A DNA stretch of 64,000 nt, taken from NCBI RefSeq assembly GCF_003269425.1, contig NZ_CP030104.1, positions 1,917,501 through 1,981,500 of the forward strand, in the 5' to 3' direction. Position 1 is the first letter of the stretch; each line of letters begins with the position of its first letter. Of the stretch, positions 53,521 to 63,548 are shown one piece after another. The notes beneath the pieces are model-generated. The model made no database searches and had not been told where the DNA came from. It saw nothing but the letters and a program-made list of their open reading frames with translations. Source of the DNA: Flagellimonas maritima. Lineage in GTDB: Bacteria; Bacteroidota; Bacteroidia; Flavobacteriales; Flavobacteriaceae. The position numbers were made by a program, and so were the translations under genes.

Positions 53521-55936
53521 ATATTATCCGATTCTAGCGGTCAAGGACAATATTATTTTATCGAACAATGGTGACATAATTCTTTGCTACGAATTGGACC
53601 TTCCTGAAATCTTTACGCTTTCCCCAGAGGATTATCAGAACATACACGATTTTTGGTATAGGACGGTTAAATATTTACCCGCCAAAAGTTTCGTTCACAA
53701 ACAGGATATTTTTTTGAAGAAAGAGTACCAAGGCAATGAATTGCCCGATGATACTTTTCTGCAGAAATCCACGAAGGAACATTTTGAACATCGGGCCTAC
53801 GTGTCTCATTCTTCCTATCTTTTTATTGGGCAAACCCCAAATGGAACCTTAAATCAAATCGCAGCTCAAAATCCTTTTAAATCCCTTCCGAATCAGAAAA
53901 AACTGTTGGAAGAATTTGATAGGGACAATGCTTTTATTTCAGAAGTTACGAAAAGCATCGAATTTTTGAACAGTTCCAAATACATCAAGGCATACCCGAT
54001 TATGGAGGATGAAATACACTCCTTAATTCAAAACTATTACAATGGATTTGACCCAAACAAGTATGTAGATACTACTCTTGATGAAAATGTCAAGACATCG
54101 GGACAAAATTATAATGCTGTTGGTGTCGGCAATAGAAGGGTCGGTGTATTTACCTTGAACGACATCAAACAATTTCCCGATTATGTGGATATACATAAAC
54201 TGGATAATGACTACAGCAGCAAGAAGTTTAAAATTTTTAAAGGGGCTTCTGATGATTTTGGGTTTAAAATGCCTTTCGACCACATCTACAACCAGGTAAT
54301 CTTTATTGATGACCACTCCCAGCACAAAAAGCAGCTTGAAAATCGAAAAGAACATCTTATTGGTGCTAAAGGCTTTGGTACTGACAACAAATCGGCTGCT
54401 GAAGGATTAACAGAATATCTTCAGGAGCTATCCAAGGACGAAAGTAAGAAAATCGTCCGTGGCCACTCCAATATCATTTATTATGCGGATTCAGATAGTG
54501 CGTTCGAAACCTATACCAATACCATTTCAACGGTATATCGCACCCTTGATTTCAAACCCCACTACCCCAATAAAAAAACATTGCAAGAGATTTATCTCAA
54601 ATCAATTTTTCCATACATATCATCATTAAGCAATGTCAATGTTTTCAGAACCGAACTTCAAATTGCCCTCTCTCTTTTCTTGAACATCACCTCTTATAAA
54701 TCAGATGATGAGGGTATCGTCTTTTCGGACCGAATTTTCAACATTCCCATTAAAAGGGACATTCGGGACGAAAGAAAGAAAAGGATAAAGGCTTGGAACT
54801 TTTTCATCTTTGCCCCTACCGGCGAGGGGAAATCTGTATTGGCGCAGCATATTTTTAGGCAACTTAACGAACAAGGAAAAAAGCTTGTCATCTTTGATAT
54901 TGGTGGCTCTTTTAAAAAGTTGTCCTACCTGGTACCAAAAGATAAAGTTATTTTCTTTTCATATGAACATGGACAGCCTCTTGGATTGAACCCGTTTCAT
55001 GTAAACAACATTACAGAATTGGACACTGATAAACAAAATGCCCTTGCCGATTTTGTCTTTAGTCTGTGGCACCCTGATAAATCACCTGAAAACATGGATA
55101 GAACAATCCTAACAAAGCTGTTACATACCTATTATATGAATGTAGAGCAAAATCAATCCTTTCCAAGCTTTTACAATTTTTTGAAAATAAATCGTAACTC
55201 ACTTCTTGAAAAACTAGGTATCGACAATCGTTTTTTTGACATGGAATCCTTCCTTCTAATAACGGACAAATATGTTACGGGAGAATATAGTTTTTTGTTT
55301 GATCAATCCGAGGATTTCAGCCACCGATTACAGGACAAGGATTTGGTCATATTTGAATTTGAAAAGGCAAATAATAATGTCGTTTTGCTCTCACTATTGC
55401 TTCAATTAGGCAACGAGGCCGTAGATAAAATGATCCTGGAGGACCGAAGTATAGACGGCATCGTTTTTTATGATGAGTTGGCCAAGTTTATCAAGGACAG
55501 TAGCATTAGGAACAGGGTTACGCATTACTACCAAACCAACAGGAAGCATTCCGCATCCGTAGGAACCGCACTTCAAACCCCCGAGCAATTACCTGAAGGA
55601 CCAGATACCAATGCCATGATTGAAAATTCACAAGTGGTCTATATTCTGCATAATGAAAAGGGATATGAACCAATTGTAAAGCGCTTTAACCTATCGGACC
55701 ACCAACATAATATCTTAAAGTCAATAACTCCAAATCTTAAGGCCAAAAATCCGTATACGGAATTTGCCCTAATCATTGGAAAGGAGATTTGGGTAATGCG
55801 TCTAGAGCTCTCCAAGGAAAGTTTTTATGCCTATCAAACTGATGGCAAAGAATATGAAGCCATTATGAAACTCTATGATCAATACGAAAGCATGGAAACG
55901 GCCATAAACGATTTTGTTCAAATGAAAGAAAACTAA
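53498..55936 (+). CDS. traG: TraG, VirB4-type conjugation ATPase
   Basis: 812 residues, GTG start. N-terminal domain of the family, then Walker A APTGEGKS (439-446), Walker B GIVFYDELAKF, and the arginine-rich NRVTHYYQTNRKHSASVGTA. Energises assembly of the type IV secretion channel. Confidence 0.95.
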   Translation: MEQINLSEYYPILAVKDNIILSNNGDIILCYELDLPEIFTLSPEDYQNIHDFWYRTVKYLPAKSFVHKQDIFLKKEYQGNELPDDTFLQKSTKEHFEHRAYVSHSSYLFIGQTPNGTLNQIAAQNPFKSLPNQKKLLEEFDRDNAFISEVTKSIEFLNSSKYIKAYPIMEDEIHSLIQNYYNGFDPNKYVDTTLDENVKTSGQNYNAVGVGNRRVGVFTLNDIKQFPDYVDIHKLDNDYSSKKFKIFKGASDDFGFKMPFDHIYNQVIFIDDHSQHKKQLENRKEHLIGAKGFGTDNKSAAEGLTEYLQELSKDESKKIVRGHSNIIYYADSDSAFETYTNTISTVYRTLDFKPHYPNKKTLQEIYLKSIFPYISSLSNVNVFRTELQIALSLFLNITSYKSDDEGIVFSDRIFNIPIKRDIRDERKKRIKAWNFFIFAPTGEGKSVLAQHIFRQLNEQGKKLVIFDIGGSFKKLSYLVPKDKVIFFSYEHGQPLGLNPFHVNNITELDTDKQNALADFVFSLWHPDKSPENMDRTILTKLLHTYYMNVEQNQSFPSFYNFLKINRNSLLEKLGIDNRFFDMESFLLITDKYVTGEYSFLFDQSEDFSHRLQDKDLVIFEFEKANNNVVLLSLLLQLGNEAVDKMILEDRSIDGIVFYDELAKFIKDSSIRNRVTHYYQTNRKHSASVGTALQTPEQLPEGPDTNAMIENSQVVYILHNEKGYEPIVKRFNLSDHQHNILKSITPNLKAKNPYTEFALIIGKEIWVMRLELSKESFYAYQTDGKEYEAIMKLYDQYESMETAINDFVQMKEN

Positions 55937-55947
55937 TCTTTAAAATA

Positions 55948-55976
55948 TCAAATAATCATGAAGCAAAAACTCGTCA
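55948..55976 (+). promoter_or_regulatory. Element motif, copy e, spanning traI start
   Basis: TCAAATAATC (55948-55957) is directly followed by the ATG; the right half AACTCGTCA (55968-55976) lies inside codons 4-7. Confidence 0.6.
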
Positions 55977-56512
55977 CCATTTTATTTTTTACCTACTCCT
56001 GTTTTGGGTTTTCCCAAATGCTTGTAAATGACCCCAATGCAAATGCCCAACTTGCAAAACAGATAGCACAAGGAGTTAAAACTGTTGAGCAAACAACCAA
56101 AACGGTCAACTTATTAAAACAAACCAAAGCAATGTATGATCAGGTCAACTCTGCCTTGCAAACTTTTGGGTATATCTCTGAAATGTCAAGTACCACAACC
56201 CAAATTCTAAAAAATTCTGGCAAATTCCTTCAGGAAATCCAAAGTACCAATATGTTTTCCAATAAGGAAATGTCCATTATATCCAGTCGCTTCTCTCAAA
56301 GCATGGAACAAGGGAGTACTATTTTAAATGTGGCCAATGATCTGTTAAGAGGTGGAATGTTCAAAATGAACGACGCCGAAAGGCTGACCTTATTAAAACA
56401 ATCAAGGGAAGATTTAAACGAAGCTCTTGTAGATACACAGATTGCAAGAAAAAAATTCTTGCGCATTGCCGAGCGAAGAGCGTTAAACGATTATTTCAAG
56501 AATACTCAATAA
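55958..56512 (+). CDS. traI: TraI-like secreted conjugation protein
   Basis: 184 residues, signal peptide MKQKLVTILFFTYSCFGFSQ. VirB5/TrbJ-like helical protein: MLVNDPNANAQLAKQIAQGV, coiled region with repeated TKTVNLLKQ, and the conserved end LIDTQIARKKF-type (VDTQIARKKFLRIAERR). Confidence 0.85.
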   Translation: MKQKLVTILFFTYSCFGFSQMLVNDPNANAQLAKQIAQGVKTVEQTTKTVNLLKQTKAMYDQVNSALQTFGYISEMSSTTTQILKNSGKFLQEIQSTNMFSNKEMSIISSRFSQSMEQGSTILNVANDLLRGGMFKMNDAERLTLLKQSREDLNEALVDTQIARKKFLRIAERRALNDYFKNTQ

Positions 56513-56519
56513 AATCAGC

Positions 56520-57311
56520 ATGGATATATCTTATGAGGTTGTTCTGGCGCTGTACAAAGAATTCTTCACCGAAGAACTGAAGTTACAGGAAATCACAAAC
56601 GGACTTAAGGTTCTAGCCATTGCGTTTTTTCTACTAAATGTCTATAGCAGTTTTTTTTCAAGAATGACGGACAAATTCGGAGCAACTAAACTGCCTTTTG
56701 ATGAGCAGAAGTTATTTAGCTCCGTTGCCATGGTTCTTGCAATCATATTCTATGATAAATTACTTGATTTTTTAGATACGCTATTGCTTGGAGTCGACCA
56801 AACCTACAGTCATTTTTCACCAACTGATTTTTCACCTCCAGAAAAAGAGATTGAAGAACAAGAAGACCCTGGCGCAATGGGCATGTTGAAATTATTTGCT
56901 GCTGAAGCCCTACATGCTTTTACTGACCCAACATATATCTTCTTGAAATTACTGGAAGGTTTCGCATGGATTATTGATACTGCCATTTATGGCGTGTTTC
57001 TTTTGGAACGCTTCTTCTTCATAGGACTATTGAAGGTACTGGGAGGCATCGCAATAGTATTGGCCGTGTTTGAAAAATTCAGGGACCTGTTCTATAAATG
57101 GGTAAAGCTTTACGTATCAATTTACCTGTTGATACTACCCTTTTTTCTGATTCTTGGGTTTAGTGCATTTGTCACAGATTATTTTAAAAAAAATATTGAC
57201 GTACCCCTATTTGAAAGTCAAATTCATATCGTTGTCCTGACTATTATGATTTGGCTTAAACTGCGCTTGTTCAAAAAATCATATGATATCGTCTATAAGG
57301 TATTTACTTAA
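56520..57311 (+). CDS. traJ: TraJ-like (VirB6/TrbL) multi-spanning protein
   Basis: 263 residues with about six membrane segments; central GFAWIIDTAIYGVFLLERFF and FEKFRDLFYKWVKLYVSIYL match the Bacteroidetes TraJ family. Somewhat short against the usual 300-plus. Inner-membrane channel component. Confidence 0.83.
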   Translation: MDISYEVVLALYKEFFTEELKLQEITNGLKVLAIAFFLLNVYSSFFSRMTDKFGATKLPFDEQKLFSSVAMVLAIIFYDKLLDFLDTLLLGVDQTYSHFSPTDFSPPEKEIEEQEDPGAMGMLKLFAAEALHAFTDPTYIFLKLLEGFAWIIDTAIYGVFLLERFFFIGLLKVLGGIAIVLAVFEKFRDLFYKWVKLYVSIYLLILPFFLILGFSAFVTDYFKKNIDVPLFESQIHIVVLTIMIWLKLRLFKKSYDIVYKVFT

Positions 57312-57324
57312 AAATTAATGATTT

Positions 57325-57933
57325 ATGGAAATTGTTAAATCAAATATTTATAAACAGTTAAAACGCAACAATCTTATAGTTTGGCTTGTTGTTGCATCAT
57401 CTGGACTTGTGTCCATATTCGCGATTTGGACAGTCCAGCAGGTAAGTGCCGATGCAGAGCGCTATATATACACTATATCATCGGACGAGAAATTACTGCC
57501 CTTGGAACAGATCGAAAAAAAGGAGGTAGTAGAAATCTACCGTAAATCCCATGTAAAATTGTTCTTGGAACATTTCTATGCTTATGACCAATGGAGCTAT
57601 AAAGACAGGATTGAAAAAGCGCTTTGGCTCATAGACGAGGACGGGAAGGATCTCTTTAATTTTTACCGTCAGGATGGGCATTTCAATCGAATGGTTCAAA
57701 CCACATCCAGCCAATCGATTACAAAAATTCAACCGCGCTTTGATTCTGAAGGGAATTTTGAAGTTTCGGCAATCATTCAAATCAATAAAACAAATCAGGA
57801 AACGGCCAAGGAATATCTCTTGACCGCACGTGGAAAACTCCATAAGACCAGAGAAAATTATCCATTGAACCCCTACGGATATGTCATTACCAATTATAAA
57901 GAAATCAATAAAAAACTACTGAAGAATGAATAA
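57325..57933 (+). CDS. traK: TraK-like (VirB8) conjugation protein
   Basis: 202 residues. One N-terminal membrane segment (NNLIVWLVVASSGLVSIFAI), then the periplasmic domain with LEHFYAYDQWSYKDRIEKAL and NPYGYVITNYKE. Core bridging subunit of the channel. Overlaps traM by 8 bp. Confidence 0.88.
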   Translation: MEIVKSNIYKQLKRNNLIVWLVVASSGLVSIFAIWTVQQVSADAERYIYTISSDEKLLPLEQIEKKEVVEIYRKSHVKLFLEHFYAYDQWSYKDRIEKALWLIDEDGKDLFNFYRQDGHFNRMVQTTSSQSITKIQPRFDSEGNFEVSAIIQINKTNQETAKEYLLTARGKLHKTRENYPLNPYGYVITNYKEINKKLLKNE

Positions 57934-58873
57934 TCTATTGGAAAAATTCAAGGCCATGGAAACGTCCCAAAAAATTCTTATCGTCGGGGCAATCTTATGC
58001 GTATTATCCATCCCCCTCTTCTTGGGAACTGAAGAAGAAAATGAAAACCATGAAGATTTTGACTCATTGGAAACTCCCGATAACCGTAATATGGTGGAGG
58101 ATTATAACTCAAAACTTGAAGCATACGATGCTGAAAGGTCCGAGAGCGAACAGGTTTCCCTGGACTTCAATTTAGACGATTATAAGAATGATGATGAAAA
58201 TTCGGACGAGGATATTTTAGAGAAGGAAATTGATAGTTTGATGAACGAAAATAAAAGGGAGTATACGGGCAACCGTACATCCAATGTCAAAAAGACGACT
58301 CACCGTTCTTCAAAAACTGTTCGAACCCCGTCCAATTCAGGACAAGCTCGAAACCATTCTGAAAAAAGCTCCAGTGTTAGTTCTGAATTTCAGAATTTCT
58401 TTTCATCAACACCTGAAAGCAAAGAACCCAACGGCCTTAATCAAAGAACAGACCCATTTATATACGCTGTTATTCATGGCGACCACACCATAAGACAAGG
58501 GGAACGTGTTAAATTAAGATTAACCAAGAAGGCCATTATTGCAGGGATGGATTTTAGCACAAATAGTTATGTATATGCCTTTCCTACATTTCAGGAAAAG
58601 AGGGTTTTATTGGACATAAATTCCATCAATCATGTTCCAGTACATATAACCGCTTTTGATACTGAGGATAGTGCTATTGGTTTATATGTTAAGGGAGCAA
58701 AAATGGTCGGGGAAATTACAGATGAAGGATCTAGGGATGCTGTTGAGGATGTTGATGTCGGAGGGGTTCCTGTTGGACAGACCATTAAAAATGTTTTTCA
58801 AAGAAAGCAGCAAGTACCTACGGTTACGCTATTAAATAACACAAAATTGATTCTTAAACCTAAAAAACGATAA
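57926..58873 (+). CDS. traM: TraM-like (VirB10) conjugation protein
   Basis: 315 residues. Membrane segment ILIVGAILCVLSIPLFLG, a long charged low-complexity linker, and a beta domain with DPFIYAVIHGDHTIRQGERV and FPTFQEKRVLLDINSINHV. Spans inner membrane to outer complex. Confidence 0.9.
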   Translation: MNNLLEKFKAMETSQKILIVGAILCVLSIPLFLGTEEENENHEDFDSLETPDNRNMVEDYNSKLEAYDAERSESEQVSLDFNLDDYKNDDENSDEDILEKEIDSLMNENKREYTGNRTSNVKKTTHRSSKTVRTPSNSGQARNHSEKSSSVSSEFQNFFSSTPESKEPNGLNQRTDPFIYAVIHGDHTIRQGERVKLRLTKKAIIAGMDFSTNSYVYAFPTFQEKRVLLDINSINHVPVHITAFDTEDSAIGLYVKGAKMVGEITDEGSRDAVEDVDVGGVPVGQTIKNVFQRKQQVPTVTLLNNTKLILKPKKR

Positions 58874-58874
58874 T

Positions 58875-59747
58875 ATGATACGAATCAGCTTAATATCAAT
58901 CCTTTTTTCCTTGTCAGCCATGGCACAATCGGAACCTTTTGTATTGGAAGCGACCACGGATAAGAACGTATTCCTTTTTTTTCCGTCCCCAATAACAAAA
59001 GCATTACCAGGTAATGCCGACTTTCGATTTGGATATAATCAGGAAACAGCCGAAAAATTCGGAGTCCTTAAAGCAGTTGGTCCACGCGGTGAAAGTACGT
59101 TGCACGTAATTACCGATGACCAATCTGTGTATTCTTTCGTGGTCAGGTATAATCCAAATACCTCAATTTTCGAATATTTCTTTGATGGTTCCGAATCAGT
59201 CGGGAACATTGATAAAAAACAGAAACCAAATTCTAGGGATGATATATCGGATTCGTCAATTGAAGGAAAAAAAATTATTGATTCAGACTACTACGGAGAA
59301 ACCGATAGCAAGCAAACTGATTTTGAGTTTTGTAAGGAGCTTTTAGCCAGGAAAGATTTTTATAAAAATTTCTATAAAAAACAAAGTGATGTTGTCTTAC
59401 GTCTCACAAATATTGGATATAGAAAGGACAAAACCTTTATTTGCCTGGCCATTGAAAACAATTCCACACTTGATTACGACCTTAATTTTATTCAGTTCAA
59501 CAAAGTGGCAAAAAAGGCCAGTAGAAAATCCAATTATCAGGCCATAGAAATAAAACCAATTCCAAATTACTCTTACCAAAAGTTTGAACGTGTCGCTTCC
59601 ATGGAAACCAAACGTGCAGTTTATGTTTTTGAAAAGCTTTCCATTGACAAGAACAAACTCATTAACATTGAAATCAACGAACTCAAGGGAGAACGGAACA
59701 TTCAACTGGCCGTTGGGGACCAGTTTATAAATAACCCAAATAAATAA
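58875..59747 (+). CDS. traN: TraN-like (VirB9, DUF4138) conjugation protein
   Basis: 290 residues with signal peptide ISLISILFSLSAMAQ. TDKNVFLFFPSPITKALPGN, then the DUF4138 part with RLTNIGYRKDKTFICLAIEN and LDYDLNFIQF. Outer-complex subunit. Confidence 0.9.
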   Translation: MIRISLISILFSLSAMAQSEPFVLEATTDKNVFLFFPSPITKALPGNADFRFGYNQETAEKFGVLKAVGPRGESTLHVITDDQSVYSFVVRYNPNTSIFEYFFDGSESVGNIDKKQKPNSRDDISDSSIEGKKIIDSDYYGETDSKQTDFEFCKELLARKDFYKNFYKKQSDVVLRLTNIGYRKDKTFICLAIENNSTLDYDLNFIQFNKVAKKASRKSNYQAIEIKPIPNYSYQKFERVASMETKRAVYVFEKLSIDKNKLINIEINELKGERNIQLAVGDQFINNPNK

Positions 59748-59748
59748 A

Positions 59749-59773
59749 TCAAATAATCTAAAAACTCGTCAAA
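59749..59773 (+). promoter_or_regulatory. Element motif, copy f
   Basis: TCAAATAATC (59749-59758) and AACTCGTCAAA (59763-59773), ending at the first base of the traO ATG. Confidence 0.6.
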
Positions 59774-60327
59774 TGAAAATTATGAGGAAAAACGGATTGG
59801 CCTTTGCCTTTCTATTATTTACAGGTCTTGCATCATTACAGGGCCAACGCAGCAAAACAGCTGTTGAATTTGCACCTGGTTACGCCCAAGAAGGTTTTGG
59901 GATAAAAGGAGCCTTTAATTATTACCATAATCGGACCGATTATTTACATGCCAATATATTGGCCACTTTTTCCAAGGAAAAAACCAGTACAGCTGTTACT
60001 GTTCCTTACAACATTTTTCTATTTAACGCCGCTTACTTTACTCCTGTTATAAAAAGCAAGGACAATAGTAATTCGCTTTACACAGGTGGAGGCATTTCCC
60101 TTGGCTATGAAAGCATTAACGGGAATGAACCTGATTTGGAAGACAACTCTCTTTTGGTTAGCGAAAGCGGCTTGCTCTATGGGTTTTATGGGGGTATAAA
60201 TGCCGATTACTTTTTGTCGGATTCTTTCTCCCTTATTCTTCCCATAGACCTTTTTTATCACTTTGGAAGTGACTTGGGGAACATTCATTTTTTTACTGGC
60301 CTTGGGGTCCGATATCATATTAACTAA
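59773..60327 (+). CDS. traO: TraO-like outer-membrane conjugation protein
   Basis: 184 residues, signal peptide MRKNGLAFAFLLFTGLASLQ (an alternative start at 59782 begins there). Beta-barrel pattern with alternating strands, ending in the aromatic-rich FFTGLGVRYHIN. Matches TraO by size, order and fold pattern. Confidence 0.82.
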   Translation: MKIMRKNGLAFAFLLFTGLASLQGQRSKTAVEFAPGYAQEGFGIKGAFNYYHNRTDYLHANILATFSKEKTSTAVTVPYNIFLFNAAYFTPVIKSKDNSNSLYTGGGISLGYESINGNEPDLEDNSLLVSESGLLYGFYGGINADYFLSDSFSLILPIDLFYHFGSDLGNIHFFTGLGVRYHIN

Positions 60328-60331
60328 ATAA

Positions 60332-60362
60332 TCAAATAATCATGAAAAATTTATCGTCAAAA
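60332..60362 (+). promoter_or_regulatory. Element motif, copy g, spanning traQ start
   Basis: TCAAATAATC (60332-60341) directly before the ATG, and a degenerate right half ATCGTCAAAA (60353-60362). Confidence 0.5.
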
Positions 60363-62972
60363 TTTCCAATTTTAGCATTTATTCTTATTGCTGTTATATG
60401 TTCGTGTGATAAGGATACGGAGGTTATCTCAACTTTTCCATTTGCCATTACAGAGATACATCCAGATTCCACTACCATTAATTTTCCGCAGCTAACTGCT
60501 TTTAAAATAACTCCTGAAAGAGTGGTGAAATCAAACACCTATACTTTTAGCTACGAAGTACTAAATGGCAATGGTGGGTATCTTGATACTGAAGGGAATT
60601 CAATCCCCCCGGAAACACCCGTGAGTCTTGAGGGCTTAAATCCCAAATTATTGTTTAGTTCATCCAAAATAGGTGATGAAAAAATAAGGGTCACGATACA
60701 GGATAATGGGGCTGTTTCTGAAACCTTGGACTTGGAGTATAAAATAGTCCACAATCCTTATTCCGTAAATCTCACAACGCCTGTCAATACCGCCAAGGTC
60801 AATGAAACAAAACCTGTCGGTTTGAGCTTGTTCAATCTTGGAGAGGACAAAGACGTTACTTATGAGCGCGCATTTTATATTGTTCAGGGCAATGGGACTC
60901 TTAAACTTCCCAATTCAGATGAAGAAATTCCCCTTGAAACTTTTGAACCCATTGAACAGGGAACTTTTAACTATGATATAAGTTTCTCTGATTTTGGGGA
61001 ATCGGTCGTCATTGTAACAACCAGGGACAGTAATTTACAGGTCAAGAGCGATACGCTCGAATTTAATATTGATCCAATTGATATAACCTTCAATGCAGCC
61101 ACAGAAAAAAATAGCGCATTCGTCGGTGAGGCTTTCGACATTAACTTTGATATTTCCGAAGAACAAGGCCAAGGAGGACAGTACCAAATGCGTTATACAG
61201 TTGACGAGGGAACTGTATCACTTTTTAATGGTGATGTAGAATTAAGTCCTGGTGTTCTATACAATGTAAATCTTGGTGGTTTTACTTGGACCGCATTTGG
61301 AACTGAAACAGGAACTGTTGAGTTGACGTTTATTTTAAAGAACGAGCAAGGGGTTGAAATTTCTAGGAATATCGAAGTGGATATTCAAGATTCAGGACTT
61401 GTCTTTGATGCTGTTCCCATCGCAGCTCAGGCAAGTATTGGGGAAGAATTGCTTTTCAATGCAAATATTGTTGAAGACCCAGAAAAGTCTCCCCCATATA
61501 TTTTAAAATTTACAACTTCCTCAGCTGGAATCATTTCTTATAATAATGTGGATTATCTTCCTGGTGAATCTATTAACATACCCAATGATGAATTTTCATT
61601 TTACTATATAGGTTCATCTGAAGGGAATCATGATATCACTTTTACCTTGGAAAATGATTTGGGAGCTTTCGGTGAGGATTCCGAACAGATTACTGTTGAA
61701 ATCCCTGATTTTTCCTATGCTTCCAATAGTTTGGATAACTTTAAAAATATCACGGAAAATGGTATGGTGAACCATACTATAACCTCTCAAGGCGGAGAAC
61801 AAACCTTCAAGATTCGGTATAATGTTATTGAGGGCGATATAGTCTTGAAACAGGGGAACCAAGTAAGAAATCAGGGTATTCTCTATGATATTTCTTCAGG
61901 GAATTCACAATGGAGTTTGGAACCAAATGCTCCTGGTGATATTGAAATAGAATTTACAGTTGAAAATAATTTTGGAATCCAAAAAACACAAACCGTCAAT
62001 CTAACGGTTTTGGTTCCTGAGTTCAATATAACTGCTTCTAGCCCCAACCCAATTTTAACGGTTGAAAATGATGTGGATATTGATTTTGATATTGACGGTA
62101 CCAATGATTTGGATTATTTTATAACCTATAGTATCTCCCCAAATAATGGAGCGGTTTTAAAATATAATAACAATGTATTGGCACAGAATACCGAACTTAA
62201 TGCGTCCCAGTACAGCTTCAAGTTTGATTTTAACGAAGCCGCAGCGTATACCATCACTTTTACCGTAACATCCAATTACGATACTGAAAAACAGGCTGTT
62301 AGTGAGGTAACCGTTAACAATACTCCTTTCAATTTTAACTTTAGTTCGCCAAATGGGGTAGTCGATATTTCTCACGTGTTATCCATTGCCCTTTCTGGAG
62401 CTGCATCTGGTTTTACACTCTCTGGGGAAGTTCTTCAAGGATCTGGGAATTTCGGGTTCCAAAATGGAGATGGAATTGGTAAGGGGAACAACGTACCAAG
62501 ACAGTACACCCCGACCGTAGATGGAAATCATAACATACGCTTAACCGTTACTGATGGGTATGGGTATAGCAAAAGTGTTGAAAAACAATTTACGGTCTCA
62601 GGAAATGGTCCGACTATAACGGGAATTAACAGTACCGCCTATGAAAAATATAGTTGTAACCAACTTGGATTTTTTAAGCAGTGCGGACTACAGATTAAAT
62701 CTTCTTTAGCCATCGATAACATTTTTGTAATTGAGTCCTATAGAACTAGATTTAATAATATGGTTAGCGCAGAATCCCCGATTCTTTTCAATTTTTCTGT
62801 AATAATTCAAGCAGGGGGAGTTGTTATTAGTAACGACAACAATGTGAACGACGGTGCAGTTACTATTCCACCTAACACCCCCTACGAGATTCAGGTTAAG
62901 GATGCCAACGACCAATGGAGCGATTGGTTTCAGGTTCAATCACCCAACGCGTATAATCTGACTTACAACTAA
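60342..62972 (+). CDS. Greatly enlarged TraQ-like lipoprotein with Ig-like repeats
   Basis: 876 residues. Lipoprotein-type start (FPILAFILIAVICSCDKD). From about residue 40 to 770 there are about seven units of roughly 100 residues built like DUF3872/TraQ: a Y-x-(I/M)-R-Y strand, a x-G-x-G/x-L turn, a L-x-P-G/N-x-x-Y strand, a F-x-x-x-Y-x-x-x strand and a closing V-E-N-x-x-G (for example QMRYTVDEGTVSLFNGDVEL, KIRYNVIEGDIVLKQGN). The last 100 residues differ and contain two cysteines (YSCNQLGFFKQCGLQ). Normal TraQ has one such unit in about 150-200 residues. Follows traO with no gap. Confidence 0.75.
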   Translation: MKNLSSKFPILAFILIAVICSCDKDTEVISTFPFAITEIHPDSTTINFPQLTAFKITPERVVKSNTYTFSYEVLNGNGGYLDTEGNSIPPETPVSLEGLNPKLLFSSSKIGDEKIRVTIQDNGAVSETLDLEYKIVHNPYSVNLTTPVNTAKVNETKPVGLSLFNLGEDKDVTYERAFYIVQGNGTLKLPNSDEEIPLETFEPIEQGTFNYDISFSDFGESVVIVTTRDSNLQVKSDTLEFNIDPIDITFNAATEKNSAFVGEAFDINFDISEEQGQGGQYQMRYTVDEGTVSLFNGDVELSPGVLYNVNLGGFTWTAFGTETGTVELTFILKNEQGVEISRNIEVDIQDSGLVFDAVPIAAQASIGEELLFNANIVEDPEKSPPYILKFTTSSAGIISYNNVDYLPGESINIPNDEFSFYYIGSSEGNHDITFTLENDLGAFGEDSEQITVEIPDFSYASNSLDNFKNITENGMVNHTITSQGGEQTFKIRYNVIEGDIVLKQGNQVRNQGILYDISSGNSQWSLEPNAPGDIEIEFTVENNFGIQKTQTVNLTVLVPEFNITASSPNPILTVENDVDIDFDIDGTNDLDYFITYSISPNNGAVLKYNNNVLAQNTELNASQYSFKFDFNEAAAYTITFTVTSNYDTEKQAVSEVTVNNTPFNFNFSSPNGVVDISHVLSIALSGAASGFTLSGEVLQGSGNFGFQNGDGIGKGNNVPRQYTPTVDGNHNIRLTVTDGYGYSKSVEKQFTVSGNGPTITGINSTAYEKYSCNQLGFFKQCGLQIKSSLAIDNIFVIESYRTRFNNMVSAESPILFNFSVIIQAGGVVISNDNNVNDGAVTIPPNTPYEIQVKDANDQWSDWFQVQSPNAYNLTYN

Positions 62973-63001
62973 ATCTGTTATAATATCTCCACTTATGCAT
63001 C

Positions 63002-63027
63002 AAAGAGGGCTAAAAGCCCTCTTTTTT
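63002..63027 (+). terminator. Terminator of the tra operon
   Basis: AAAGAGGGCT (63002-63011), AAA, AGCCCTCTTT (63015-63024), then T tract. 30 bp after the TraQ-like stop. Confidence 0.88.
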
Positions 63028-63116
63028 GTTTATCTATCAATCCATAACTGCCATCTGTAAATTAATCATTTCAAATTTTGAAATTTTTATTTTCTTTCGT
63101 AACAAAATCCATTATT

Positions 63117-63548
63117 ATGAACAGATTTAAAATTGTTTTTTTGGCTTGTATCGCATTTATATTTATGAACTGTAAAGAAAATTCTTCTTCAAGTTCTAAG
63201 GCTTCTATGGAAATGGTTGATACCAATAATGAGCTTCTGGGGGAATATTCAACCCAACCTGATGGAGCTCCTGAGTTTCGCATTTCGAAAACTAAGGATA
63301 TTTACTATGGACAAATTCTGGACGGTGGAAAATGGTCCGACCCTCTCGAAATAACTTCATCGAACAATAAAGAGCTTGTAACGCTTTTCGGCGATAATAT
63401 GGATAACCATGTGATTACTGGTTTGACAAATTCAGAAACAGGATTTGGTATTTTTAAGGTAGATTCTGAATTTAAACTTGCTGGAGATAAAATGAAATCT
63501 GATTATTTAGCAATATTTCTTTTTCCTTTAGAGGTGTATAAACTTTAA
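63117..63548 (+). CDS. Small lipoprotein of unknown function
   Basis: 143 residues from the ATG at 63117 (MNRFKIVFLACIAFIFMNCK); an upstream frame start at 63078 lacks this. Lipobox ends in NCKEN. Mature part with serine-rich linker and a beta-rich domain (GEYSTQPDGAPEFRI, KDIYYGQILDGGKW). Not recognised; belongs to the element's cargo. Confidence 0.75.
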   Translation: MNRFKIVFLACIAFIFMNCKENSSSSSKASMEMVDTNNELLGEYSTQPDGAPEFRISKTKDIYYGQILDGGKWSDPLEITSSNNKELVTLFGDNMDNHVITGLTNSETGFGIFKVDSEFKLAGDKMKSDYLAIFLFPLEVYKL

